Assembly: GCA_027484725.1 (NCBI GenBank)
Contig: JAIXSK010000003.1
Coordinates: 1 to 64,000, forward strand
Reading direction: 5' to 3'
Source of the DNA: Flavobacterium sp.
GTDB lineage: Bacteria > Bacteroidota > Bacteroidia > Flavobacteriales > Flavobacteriaceae
Length of the DNA stretch: 64,000 bases
The notes below the pieces were generated by a model. That model was not told where the DNA came from. It was given only the letters and a program-made list of their open reading frames with translations, and ran no database searches. Positions within the stretch are counted from its first letter, which is position 1, and each line of letters starts with the position of its first letter. Below are positions 8,959 through 17,692 of this stretch, one piece after another. A program made the translations under genes and the position numbers.

Positions 8959-10932
8959 TTATTTTTTTATGAATTTTTTAATTGAACGACCAAAATTGGT
9001 GATGATTTCGGCGCTGTACAAACCGGCAGACAAACCAATCAAGTTTACTTTATCGGTGTTGTATAAACCAATTTTTTGACCTAGGGCATTGTACAAAGCA
9101 ACTGATAGAAGCATTTGGTTTTCAGGAACCACAATATTGAGTTCATCATAAGTAGGGTTCGGATAAATGGTGGCGGTAGCATCCCAATCAAAAGCGTCAG
9201 CGGCAAGCGTGGCAGTACTATTTTTTGAGATGATGTCTTTTTTGGGATTGAACTCTATTCCGGTGGGTGTAAAAGGGACATTTACCACAAATTGCTGACC
9301 GTTGGAAGTATTGTCTAAAACATAATCTTGTTGTTGGCCACCGGCACCCGTGAGTCGAACCGGTACCGGAAGTTCAAAGAAACTTACCGAAGGGTCAGAT
9401 TGTGTTTGATTGAGCGTGATGCGCACTTGTCCGGCAGCAACAGTTTGTGCGCTCACCGTGTAAATAGGATAACCTTGGTTATAAACCCAATCATTAAAAA
9501 ATTCGGTCAAACTTAGCCCTGAAGCCGCTTCTAAATGAGTTTTCAACTGAGGCGTTACCGCATAACCATAAGCGAGTGCAGGGTCATTCAAGTAATTGCG
9601 CAAACCTTGAAAGAAGTTGGTGTCGCCCAATTTAAAACGCAACATATTCAGAACCATAGCACCTTTGTTGTATGAAAGTCTGCTGCTAAAAATGCGATTC
9701 ACATTAAGCGCTTCATCATCGGTCATATAAATCGCACCATTGGGGCTGCTCGTAATGGAAGTAATCATACTGTTTTTGTTGGTGATAAAAGCTGCATCAC
9801 CATCCAAAAATTCAATGGTCATAGAAGCTAAATAAGTAGCAAAACCTTCGTTGAGCCAAATGTCTTTCCAGGTACCGCATGTGACTTTGTCTCCAAACCA
9901 CTGATGGCCCATTTCATGTGCAATCAAACTTCTTGAATAGGCGCCATTGTTGCCGGCGGTCATAAAAGAAACCGTGGTGTGTTCCATCCCGCCACCCCAT
10001 GCAAACTGTGCATGACCGTATTTTTCATTTCTAAACGGATAAGGTCCGAACTTGGTTTCGTAAAAATTTAAAATACTCGGCGTCACCGCAACACTGTTGA
10101 TGTTATTGGTAGCAGTCTCAGGATACATATAATTGACAATCGGAAAATAAGGACTTTCAGCAGTTCCCAAACCGGCTTGTTGCTCATAAATTTGGTAATT
10201 GGTCACGGCCATTGCAATCAAGTAAGCTGGAATCGGATAACCGTGATGAAAATGCGTGGTCGAAGTTCCGTTGCCGTTGTCGACTTTTGATTGCTGCATG
10301 CCATTAGCAACAGAATTATATTCGCTCGGAGCGGTAATATATACATCAATTGAGTTCGCCTTGTCGTTCAAATCTTGTTTGCAAGGCCACCAGTCGCGCG
10401 CGCCAAAAGGTTCTGAAAGCGTCCAAAGCACCGGTGTTCCGTTGTGATTGTCGGTAATAAAAGATCCAAAACCGCTTCCTGCTGGAGCACCTGCATAAGT
10501 AATTTCAACCGTGGCAGAAGTGCCTGCTGTTTGGGTTGCCGGTAAATTGATGATGATTTCTTCTTCGTTGCGGGTGAAGGTCAAATTATTGCCATTCATT
10601 CTGACCGAACTCACCTCAATTTGGTTGGAATAATTTGGGTCAGAAGTATCAGTAATACGGGCCAAGTCAAAAACCAACGAAGTCATATTGCTTACGGCGG
10701 TGTAGGTCGTGGTTACTTTTCCTTCAATGTAAAAATTAGCCGGATCTACTTTAAATTCTAATTTATGGTAGGTAATGTCGTAGTTGTAGGTGTCCGGATT
10801 AATGACTACAGCCATTCTTTTGGAGGCTGCTTTTCGTTCGGCATTAACCAAATCTTCAAATTCTTTATCCTGTGTTTGAGCCGATAGATGCAGACAAGGA
10901 AGTAAAGCCAGTAGTAGGTATAAATTTTTCAT
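8959..10932 (-). CDS. Secreted M1-family aminopeptidase with T9SS sorting domain
   Basis: 657 residues with a signal peptide ending HLSAQ (residue 19). The M1 exopeptidase motif GGGMEH is at 313-318. The zinc site is HEMGH (H339, E340, H343) with the third ligand E362 in WLNEGFATY. The N-terminal beta-saddle domain precedes the thermolysin-like catalytic domain, and the usual long C-terminal helical domain of cytosolic PepN is absent. Residues about 585-657 form a type A T9SS sorting domain (YPNPTYDELN... LSAGLYSAEI). It is predicted to trim peptides from their N-termini outside the cell, feeding nutrient uptake. It is probably monocistronic; I found no convincing promoter box upstream of the start. 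Confidence 0.93.
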   Translation of the reverse strand: MKNLYLLLALLPCLHLSAQTQDKEFEDLVNAERKAASKRMAVVINPDTYNYDITYHKLEFKVDPANFYIEGKVTTTYTAVSNMTSLVFDLARITDTSDPNYSNQIEVSSVRMNGNNLTFTRNEEEIIINLPATQTAGTSATVEITYAGAPAGSGFGSFITDNHNGTPVLWTLSEPFGARDWWPCKQDLNDKANSIDVYITAPSEYNSVANGMQQSKVDNGNGTSTTHFHHGYPIPAYLIAMAVTNYQIYEQQAGLGTAESPYFPIVNYMYPETATNNINSVAVTPSILNFYETKFGPYPFRNEKYGHAQFAWGGGMEHTTVSFMTAGNNGAYSRSLIAHEMGHQWFGDKVTCGTWKDIWLNEGFATYLASMTIEFLDGDAAFITNKNSMITSITSSPNGAIYMTDDEALNVNRIFSSRLSYNKGAMVLNMLRFKLGDTNFFQGLRNYLNDPALAYGYAVTPQLKTHLEAASGLSLTEFFNDWVYNQGYPIYTVSAQTVAAGQVRITLNQTQSDPSVSFFELPVPVRLTGAGGQQQDYVLDNTSNGQQFVVNVPFTPTGIEFNPKKDIISKNSTATLAADAFDWDATATIYPNPTYDELNIVVPENQMLLSVALYNALGQKIGLYNTDKVNLIGLSAGLYSAEIITNFGRSIKKFIKK

Positions 10933-11061
10933 TTTGCAAAATTTTTTTGGCGAATTTAATCAATAATTCAAACTACAGTTGTTAATTTTCAGCAAATTAA
11001 TACTTGTTGATTGAAATCCCGCTAATTGACAATTTCTCTACTCGATAAGCAAATCATTTAC

Positions 11062-11069
11062 TACATTTG
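11062..11069 (+). promoter_or_regulatory. -7 box of serS
   Basis: TACATTTG, 31 bases before the serS ATG at 11101; no good TTG partner at 17-23 bases. It supports the ATG at 11101 over the in-frame ATG at 11026, which lies upstream of the box. Confidence 0.45.
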
Positions 11070-11100
11070 CCACAGCTTAACGGAATTTAAACCCAATAAC

Positions 11101-12372
11101 ATGTTACAGATCGGATTTATTAGAGAAAATCAAGAAAAAGTGATTCAGGCATTGGCTAAAAGAAACCTCGATGCTCGAGCTACGGTTGCCGAAATTGTTC
11201 AAATGGATGAAGCGCGCAGAGCGGCTCAGGTTGAACTTGACAACACCCTTTCAGAATCTAATAAATTATCGGCATCCATTGGGCAACTCATGAAAAGCGG
11301 CGAGCAATCTAAAGCGGCCATTCTCAAAGAAAAAACGGTATTGCTCAAAGAGCAAAGCAAAGAACTCTCGGAAAAAGTAGATGCTTTAGCGCATGAGCTC
11401 ACGCAAAAATTATACACACTACCTAATTTACCGGCAGATATTGTGCCTCCGGGTAAATCGGCAGATGACAACCTAACGGTACATCAAGAAGGCGAAATTC
11501 CAACTTTGTACGAAGGTGCGCAACCACACTGGGAATTGCTCAAAAAATACGACATTGTTGATTTTGAATTGGGTGTAAAAATCACCGGCGCGGGTTTTCC
11601 GGTTTACAAAGGCAAAGGTGCCCGATTGCAACGCGCCCTGATCAGTTATTTTTTAGATAAAAATACCGAAGCCGGCTACAAAGAATTTCAAGTGCCGCAT
11701 TTGGTCAACGAAGCTTCGGGCTACGGAACCGGCCAATTGCCCGATAAAGAAGGACAGATGTACCACGTAGGCATTGATGATTTGTATTTGATCCCAACGG
11801 CTGAAGTACCGGTAACCAACTTATACCGCGATGTGATTCTTCAAGAAAATGAATTGCCCGTGATGTGTACCGGATATACCCCGTGCTTCCGTCGTGAGGC
11901 GGGTTCATACGGAGCCCACGTGCGCGGACTCAACCGTTTGCACCAATTTGACAAAGTTGAAATCGTGCGCATTGAGCATCCGGATAAATCATATGAAGCT
12001 TTAGACGGCATGGTCGAACATGTCAAAACCTTATTGCGTGAGCTCAAACTTCCGTATAGAATTTTGCGTTTATGCGGTGGCGATATGGGCTTTACTTCGG
12101 CTTTGACCTATGATTTTGAAGTGTTTTCAACGGCGCAAGATCGTTGGCTCGAAATTAGTTCAGTTTCTAATTTTGAAACTTTCCAAGCCAATCGGCTTAA
12201 ATTGCGTTATCGCGATGCCAACGGAAAAAACCATTTGGCGCATACACTCAACGGAAGCGCTTTGGCTTTGCCGCGCGTTTTGGCCGGAATCATTGAGAAC
12301 TATCAAACGCCTGATGGAATCGTAGTGCCCGAAGTATTGCGTCCGTACACCGGTTTTGACATCATCAACTAA
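11101..12372 (+). CDS. serS: Seryl-tRNA synthetase
   Basis: 423 residues, typical for bacterial SerRS. The N-terminal two-helix coiled-coil arm (about 30-105) binds the long variable arm of tRNA-Ser. The class II catalytic core carries motif 2 (GYTPCFRREAGSYG) and motif 3 (NGSALALPRVLAGIIEN), with LIPTAEVPVTNLY for ATP/serine contacts. It charges tRNA-Ser with serine in the cytoplasm, and the product also serves selenocysteine tRNA where present. The ATG at 11101 gives MLQIGFIRENQEKV, the normal SerRS start; an upstream extension would precede the promoter. Confidence 0.97.
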   Translation: MLQIGFIRENQEKVIQALAKRNLDARATVAEIVQMDEARRAAQVELDNTLSESNKLSASIGQLMKSGEQSKAAILKEKTVLLKEQSKELSEKVDALAHELTQKLYTLPNLPADIVPPGKSADDNLTVHQEGEIPTLYEGAQPHWELLKKYDIVDFELGVKITGAGFPVYKGKGARLQRALISYFLDKNTEAGYKEFQVPHLVNEASGYGTGQLPDKEGQMYHVGIDDLYLIPTAEVPVTNLYRDVILQENELPVMCTGYTPCFRREAGSYGAHVRGLNRLHQFDKVEIVRIEHPDKSYEALDGMVEHVKTLLRELKLPYRILRLCGGDMGFTSALTYDFEVFSTAQDRWLEISSVSNFETFQANRLKLRYRDANGKNHLAHTLNGSALALPRVLAGIIENYQTPDGIVVPEVLRPYTGFDIIN

Positions 12373-12449
12373 AAGTTAATCTTTTCACAGCGCCCAAGGT
12401 TTTAGGCAAAAAAGTTTACCTTAGACAGCGCTAAATTCAAGGCTGCTTT

Positions 12450-14228
12450 ATGAAGAAATTGTTTTTGCTGTTGTTGTGTTTGAGTTGCGGAATGATTTTT
12501 TCGCAAAATGAACAATTGGCGCAAAATTATTTTGACAAAGGCGATTTTGAAAAGGCGCGTCTGAGCTATGAATCTTTGCTCAAAACCCAGCCCTACAATT
12601 ATATTTACTTTCAGCGCATCATAGAGTGCTATCAGCAGTTAGAACAATACAAACAAGCCGAACAAGTTCTTGAAGACCGCATCAAGAACTTTCAGCAAGC
12701 AGCACTTTGGGTAGAATTGGGCTACAATTATCAGTTGCAAAAAGATACCAATCAGGCGCAAAAAAACTATCAAAAAGCACTCGACAAGATTGTCAAATTT
12801 CCGAATGAAGTGTATATGATTGCCTCAACCTTTGAGCGACATTCCCTACTTGATTTGGCGCTTAAATCATATCAAACGGCGCTTGAAGCCGAACCCAATT
12901 TTAATTTCAATTTTCAGATGGCTCTTTTATACGGACAAATGGGCCAACCCGACATGATGATTGAAATGTTCTTAACCGAGGCACAGCGCAATCCGCAAAA
13001 CAATGTCATGATTCAAAATCAGTTGTCGCGTTTTATGACTGAAGATGCTGATGTCAACTTCAATGAATCGCTCAGAAAAGCACTCCTTGTTCGGGCTCAG
13101 AAAAGTCAAGATTTGTTTTGGAACGAATATCTAAGTTGGTTCTATGTACAGCAAAAAGAGTACGGCAAAGCATTTATTCAGCAAAAAGCTATTTATCGGC
13201 GCAATCCTGAAACCTTTGCCAATATTGTCAATTTGGCGCAATTGTGTATTGAAGAAGGCGATAAAATCACTGCAGCCGATATTTTTGGATTTGTGCTTGA
13301 AAACACCCAAGATACCGAACTCAAAATACGTGCGCATACTTACCTGATGCAACTCAAAATTGATGGTGCTCCAGCCAAAGATTTAGCTTTGATTGACTCT
13401 GAACTTGATTTGCTGATCAGACAATTTGGGGTGAGTCCGTATTCATTGCCGTTGCAAATTTTGCAAGCACATTTTAAGGCGTTTCATTTATCGCAAGCCG
13501 AGGTTGGAAAGAATATTCTAAAAACGGCGCTCAATCTTCCGCTCAACGAATTCCAGAAAGCCGATGTCAAAATGGAGCTGGCCGATATTTATCTCTACGA
13601 AGAGAAGTTCAGTCAGGCGCAGATTTATTTTGCCCAAATTGAAGAAGATCTGAAAAACGATGTTGTTGGGCACGAAGCCAGCTTTAAAGCGGCCCGCACG
13701 AGCTATTTTAAAACCGATTTTTCATGGGCCCAAAAACAATTCAAAGAACTCAAATCGGCTTCATCGCAACTTATTGCCAATGATGCGCTCGAGTATTTTT
13801 TGCTCATCAACGACAACACTGTAGCTGATTCAACCCAAACCGCGCTCAAACAATTCGCCAAGGCTGATTTCTTGTTGTATCAAAATAAAAACCAGCAGGC
13901 GCTTGAACAGTTTCAGGCCATTCTCAAAAGTTTCAAAGGACAAGAAATTGAGCCGGTAACTTTATATCGCTTGGCCAAAGTCTATGAAAAATTGGGTGAT
14001 TACCAATCAGCGTTGTCGCAATATCAAACCATTATTGACCATTACAAAGACGGAATTTATATTGATGAAGCCTATTATTTTTCGGCAGAAATCTACAACA
14101 ACCAACTCAAAGATACCGCCAAGGCCAAAGCTTTGTATGAGCAAATTATCTTTCACCACGAAGACAGCATTTACTTTACCGACGCCCGCAGAAAATACCG
14201 AGAATTGCGGGGCGACACTACTTTATAA
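12450..14228 (+). CDS. Exported tetratricopeptide-repeat protein
   Basis: 592 residues with a signal peptide ending GMIFSQ (residue 19). Essentially the whole mature chain is helical TPR/Sel1-like repeats of about 34 residues (for example FDKGDFEKARLSYESLL near 28-45 and KLGDYQSALSQYQTII near 518-533). It is predicted to be a periplasmic or outer-membrane-facing scaffold. It heads a run of same-strand genes (DUF4286, rsmA, mgtE) with short gaps, so may be cotranscribed with them. No catalytic motif was seen and the partner is unknown. Confidence 0.85.
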   Translation: MKKLFLLLLCLSCGMIFSQNEQLAQNYFDKGDFEKARLSYESLLKTQPYNYIYFQRIIECYQQLEQYKQAEQVLEDRIKNFQQAALWVELGYNYQLQKDTNQAQKNYQKALDKIVKFPNEVYMIASTFERHSLLDLALKSYQTALEAEPNFNFNFQMALLYGQMGQPDMMIEMFLTEAQRNPQNNVMIQNQLSRFMTEDADVNFNESLRKALLVRAQKSQDLFWNEYLSWFYVQQKEYGKAFIQQKAIYRRNPETFANIVNLAQLCIEEGDKITAADIFGFVLENTQDTELKIRAHTYLMQLKIDGAPAKDLALIDSELDLLIRQFGVSPYSLPLQILQAHFKAFHLSQAEVGKNILKTALNLPLNEFQKADVKMELADIYLYEEKFSQAQIYFAQIEEDLKNDVVGHEASFKAARTSYFKTDFSWAQKQFKELKSASSQLIANDALEYFLLINDNTVADSTQTALKQFAKADFLLYQNKNQQALEQFQAILKSFKGQEIEPVTLYRLAKVYEKLGDYQSALSQYQTIIDHYKDGIYIDEAYYFSAEIYNNQLKDTAKAKALYEQIIFHHEDSIYFTDARRKYRELRGDTTL

Positions 14229-14270
14229 ACCTCAGAGGGTGCCCGGCGTCTTCTTTTAAAATCAAACAGC

Positions 14271-14597
14271 ATGATTCTCTACAACGTGACCATCAATATT
14301 GACAACAGCGTGCATGATATTTGGCTCAACTGGATGCAAGAAAAACACATCCCCGAGGTTTTGGCCACCGGAAAATTCACCACAGCCAGACTCATCAAAG
14401 TGCTCATTGAAGAAGAAATGGGCGGCACCACTTATGCCATTCAGTACACCACCGACAGCAAAGATACTTTAGACAAATATTACCTTGAAGATGCGCCGCG
14501 TTTGCGCGAAGAAGGCGTGCGATTGTTTGGCGATAAAATGGTCGCTTTTAGAACCGAGCTCGAATTGGTTTCAGAATTCTGGCAGAACAAAAATTAA
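14271..14597 (+). CDS. DUF4286 family protein
   Basis: 108 residues with no signal peptide or membrane helix. Recognisable as the small DUF4286 family of Bacteroidota (MILYNVTINID..., HIPEVLATGKF, ARLIKVLIEEE). The predicted alpha/beta ferredoxin-like fold is dimeric in appearance; its function is unknown. It sits 42 bases after the TPR gene and 18 bases before rsmA, a neighbourhood that suggests a housekeeping role. Confidence 0.85.
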   Translation: MILYNVTINIDNSVHDIWLNWMQEKHIPEVLATGKFTTARLIKVLIEEEMGGTTYAIQYTTDSKDTLDKYYLEDAPRLREEGVRLFGDKMVAFRTELELVSEFWQNKN

Positions 14598-14615
14598 CCT
14601 CAATTGCCCCGAGCC

Positions 14616-15395
14616 ATGGATAAAGTTACCGCCAAAAAACACCTCGGGCAGCACTTTCTCAAAGATGAAAACATCGCTGCCAAAATTGCCGACACCCTTA
14701 CGCTAAAAGGATACCGTCAAGTGCTTGAAATTGGTCCGGGCATGGGCGTTTTGACCAAATATTTACTTGAGAAACCCCTTGATACTTATGTGATTGAAAT
14801 TGATGCCGAATCCGTCGAATATCTCCAAGAACATTATCCAAAACTACACGGAAAAATCCTTTCAAAAGATTTTCTCAAATACAACATCAACGAAGTTTTT
14901 GACGGAGCGCCACTGGCTATTATCGGCAATTTTCCCTACAATATTTCGTCGCAAATTGTTTTTAAAACCCTAGAACTGCGCGCGCAAATTCCCGAGTTTT
15001 CAGGCATGTTTCAAAAAGAAGTGGCAGAGCGTATTTGCGAAAAAAAAGGCAGTAAAACCTACGGAATTCTCTCAGTTTTGGTACAGGCTTTCTACGATGC
15101 TGAATATCTTTTTACTGTGGGCGAACACGTTTTTCATCCACCGCCCAAAGTAAAATCAGGCGTGCTCAGACTTATCCGCAAAGAAAATTTTCAACTTCCT
15201 TGTGATGAGAAGTTGTTTTTTAACGTGGTTAAAACTGCTTTTCAACAGCGACGCAAAACGCTTCGCAACAGTTTAAAATCGCTAAATTTGTCCGATAATT
15301 TACGAGAAGATACTATCTTTGACCTCCGACCGGAGCAACTCACCGTAGAGCAATTTATTGAACTGACGCAAAAAATACAGGCCGATGGAGTTTAA
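14616..15395 (+). CDS. rsmA: 16S rRNA dimethyladenosine transferase (KsgA/RsmA)
   Basis: 259 residues from the ATG at 14616; a TTG four codons earlier is less likely. N-terminal KKHLGQHFL is the family hallmark. The SAM-binding loop is [11 protein letters not shown] (about 37-47) and the catalytic motif IV is NFPYNIS. It adds two methyl groups to each of two adjacent adenosines in the 3'-terminal helix of 16S rRNA, a late step in small-subunit assembly; loss gives kasugamycin resistance in other bacteria. Its last 11 bases overlap mgtE, so the two are cotranslated. Confidence 0.96.
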   Translation: MDKVTAKKHLGQHFLKDENIAAKIADTLTLKGYRQVLEIGPGMGVLTKYLLEKPLDTYVIEIDAESVEYLQEHYPKLHGKILSKDFLKYNINEVFDGAPLAIIGNFPYNISSQIVFKTLELRAQIPEFSGMFQKEVAERICEKKGSKTYGILSVLVQAFYDAEYLFTVGEHVFHPPPKVKSGVLRLIRKENFQLPCDEKLFFNVVKTAFQQRRKTLRNSLKSLNLSDNLREDTIFDLRPEQLTVEQFIELTQKIQADGV

Positions 15396-16734
15396 AATCA
15401 GCAAAGAATTAATCCAAGAATTGGAACAACTCATTCAAAGCAAAAAGGACGAGCAACTCGAAGCCTTGTTGAATGACTTGCACCATGCGGATATTGCTGA
15501 AATTCTCGACGAGCTTGATTTTGATGACGCCACATATATTTTCAAGGTGCTCGACAGCGAAAAAACGGCTGAGATACTCCTGGAACTTGAAGACGATTTG
15601 CGCGAGAACATTCTGAGTCGTTTATCGCCCAAAGAAATTGCCGAAGAGCTCGACGAACTCGAGACCAATGACGCGGCCGATATTATTGCCGAACTTTCTC
15701 AAGCCAAAAAAGAAGAAGTAATTCAAGAGCTTGAAGACGTTGAACACGCCAAAGATATTGTCGATTTGTTGCGTTACAAAGAAGACACTGCCGGCGGAAT
15801 CATGCACAAAGAGCTCGTGAAGGTCAATGAAAACTGGAACGTGCTCACCTGCGTAAAAGAAATGCGCATTCAGGCTGAGAACATCTCACGGGTGCATTCT
15901 ATTTATGTGGTGGATGATGAAGACCGACTCAAAGGTCGTTTGTCGCTTAAAGATTTGCTCACTACTTCTACCAAAACACCTATTCGCGAGGTGTATATCA
16001 GCAAACTCAACTATGTCAAGGTAGATACCGAAGATGTTGAGGTAGCGCGCATCATGCAAAAATATGACCTTGAAGCCATTCCGGTGGTTGATGAACTCGG
16101 GCGTTTGGTGGGTCGCATTACCATTGACGACATTGTAGATGTAATCAAAGAAGAAGCCGATAAAGATTACCAATTAGCGGCAGGTATTACCCAAGACGTT
16201 GAGGCCAATGACAGCGTGCTTGAACTCACCAAAGCGCGTTTGCCGTGGCTACTGATCGGGATGGTTATAGAAATTGTTGCCTCGTATGTACTCAAAGGCA
16301 ACGAAATCGCTTTCCAAAAATATTCTACGTTAATCATTTTCGTTCCCCTGCTTTCAGCCACTGCCGGAAACATTGGTGTTCAAGCTTCGGCTATTGTCGT
16401 ACAAGGTTTGGCCAACGGAACGCTCAAAGAATTCAGCAAGCAATACTTCAGCAAAGAGCTTACGGTAGCCATGATATCAGGAACCATCATTTCGATGTTT
16501 TTGTTGTTGTATCACTCGGTGATGTATCAGCAATATCAAGTCGGATTGGCAATTTCTATCTCTATTATTGTCGTGATTTTATTCGCCGCAACTTTAGGAA
16601 CACTCGTTCCGCTGTTTTTGCACCGCAACAAAATTGATCCCGCCATCGCCACCGGTCCGTTTATCACGACAACCAATGATGTTTTCGGGATTGTTCTATA
16701 TTTTTCCATTGCCCGATTGATTCTCGGATTTTAA
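15385..16734 (+). CDS. mgtE: MgtE-type magnesium transporter
   Basis: 449 residues. An acidic N-terminal helical superhelix (about 1-130, rich in ELDELE-type repeats) is followed by a pair of CBS domains (about 135-255) and a C-terminal membrane domain of five helices (about 285-449) with the pore-lining segment containing [11 protein letters not shown] and the later [14 protein letters not shown]. In the family the cytosolic domains sense Mg2+ and gate the channel. It overlaps the end of rsmA by 11 bases. Confidence 0.96.
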   Translation: MEFKISKELIQELEQLIQSKKDEQLEALLNDLHHADIAEILDELDFDDATYIFKVLDSEKTAEILLELEDDLRENILSRLSPKEIAEELDELETNDAADIIAELSQAKKEEVIQELEDVEHAKDIVDLLRYKEDTAGGIMHKELVKVNENWNVLTCVKEMRIQAENISRVHSIYVVDDEDRLKGRLSLKDLLTTSTKTPIREVYISKLNYVKVDTEDVEVARIMQKYDLEAIPVVDELGRLVGRITIDDIVDVIKEEADKDYQLAAGITQDVEANDSVLELTKARLPWLLIGMVIEIVASYVLKGNEIAFQKYSTLIIFVPLLSATAGNIGVQASAIVVQGLANGTLKEFSKQYFSKELTVAMISGTIISMFLLLYHSVMYQQYQVGLAISISIIVVILFAATLGTLVPLFLHRNKIDPAIATGPFITTTNDVFGIVLYFSIARLILGF

Positions 16735-16745
16735 AACAAAGCCAC

Positions 16746-17519
16746 ATGAACATTCACATCATAGGCGGTGGCAACTTAGGAGTCGCCATTGCATTAGGTA
16801 TATCAAAATATACGCAACACGCACTCACCGTTACGCGTCGTCAGGTTGATGCCATCAGCCACCTTCAAACCTACGGAATTGAGGTTTCGGCCCACAACAC
16901 CCATAATCTTGACCATGCTGATTTGATTATTCTGGCCATTAAACCTTATCAAGTGCAAACGGTTTTAGACCAGATCAAACCGCAACTCAAAAATCAAATC
17001 ATTGCCTCAGCCGTCACTGGTTGTTCGTTGGCTGATTTGCGTTCCATGCTTTTACCACAAACGCCCATCGTGCGCATCATGCCCAACATCGCTATTCAAT
17101 TTGGCGAATCGGCTACCTGTATTTCGCATCAACCTCAAGATCAAAAAGCCGCAACGAGTGTCGTTGCATTATTCGCCCAACTGGGCACTGCTCCGGTCAT
17201 TGAAGAAAAACTCATGGATGCCGCCACCGTGCTGGGCGCCTGCGGAACCGCTTATGCACTTCGTTATGTGCGCGCCTCTATGCAAGCCGGAATCGAAATT
17301 GGTTTTGATTCGCAAACCGCCTTGGCCATTGCTGCACAAACCGCCAAAGGAGCCGCGCGTATGTTGCTCGAAGAAAAGATCCACCCGGAACAACTCATTG
17401 ATCGCGTGACCACACCACAGGGCTGCACCATAGTCGGGCTCAATGAAATGGAACATCAAGGCTTTAGTTCGTCGCTGATTAAAGGCATCAAAACATCGCT
17501 CAACAAAATCAAAGAGTAA
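16746..17519 (+). CDS. proC: Pyrroline-5-carboxylate reductase
   Basis: 257 residues. The Rossmann motif GGGNLGVAIA lies at 7-16, and the C-terminal dimerisation domain carries VTTPQGCTIVGLNEME (family pattern: VTSPGGTT), here with Q and C substitutions. It performs the last step of proline synthesis, NAD(P)H-dependent reduction of pyrroline-5-carboxylate. It begins 11 bases after mgtE, so is probably in the same transcript. A closely related alternative, another member of the 6-phosphogluconate-dehydrogenase-like reductases, is less likely. Confidence 0.9.
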   Translation: MNIHIIGGGNLGVAIALGISKYTQHALTVTRRQVDAISHLQTYGIEVSAHNTHNLDHADLIILAIKPYQVQTVLDQIKPQLKNQIIASAVTGCSLADLRSMLLPQTPIVRIMPNIAIQFGESATCISHQPQDQKAATSVVALFAQLGTAPVIEEKLMDAATVLGACGTAYALRYVRASMQAGIEIGFDSQTALAIAAQTAKGAARMLLEEKIHPEQLIDRVTTPQGCTIVGLNEMEHQGFSSSLIKGIKTSLNKIKE

Positions 17520-17550
17520 GTTTGGGCAAGCCCTTTGGGCTGGGCTGTGC

Positions 17551-17640
17551 ACGCTATTTTTTCTTCCTTGGCATTTCAGAAAAGGAGGTGCTTCGCCAGT
17601 TCGGCCATTGGCCTCGTGTCACTTCCATCCCTCTTGCGGC
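17551..17640. repeat. Divergent member of the dispersed hairpin repeat
   Basis: The spacer between proC and the next gene holds GCTATTTTTTC ... GAAAAGGAGGTGCTTC and then ACTTCCATCCCTC. Spacing and end blocks resemble the two closer copies at 22718-22783 and 43122-43187 (GCTnnTATCTTTT ... AAAAGGATnnCGCkTC), with an extra insertion containing GGCCATTGGCC. The relationship is by eye and weaker than that between the other two. Confidence 0.4.
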
Positions 17641-17665
17641 ATGTGAATCCTCGGAATCTTATTTG

Positions 17666-17673
17666 TATTTTTG
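17666..17673 (+). promoter_or_regulatory. -7 box before the dehydrogenase/VOC fusion
   Basis: TATTTTTG, 19 bases before the ATG at 17693. No matching upstream TTG at the expected distance. Confidence 0.35.
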
Positions 17674-17692
17674 AAGCCAATATTCTCTAAAC

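Noticed and set aside
12373..12449. Terminator or promoter in the serS/TPR spacer
   Set aside because: AAAAG...CTTTT is weak and the nearest -7-like string (TACCTTAG) misses two conserved bases.
14604..14615. TTG start four codons upstream in rsmA
   Set aside because: The ATG at 14616 gives the normal family N-terminus; the upstream TTG adds a non-conserved MPRA.
15435..15668. Serine-rich minus-strand frame inside mgtE
   Set aside because: It mirrors the acidic repeat region of mgtE and has no signal, promoter or homology of its own.
17528..17541. AGCCC/GGGCT hairpin after proC as a terminator
   Set aside because: No T-run follows on either strand.
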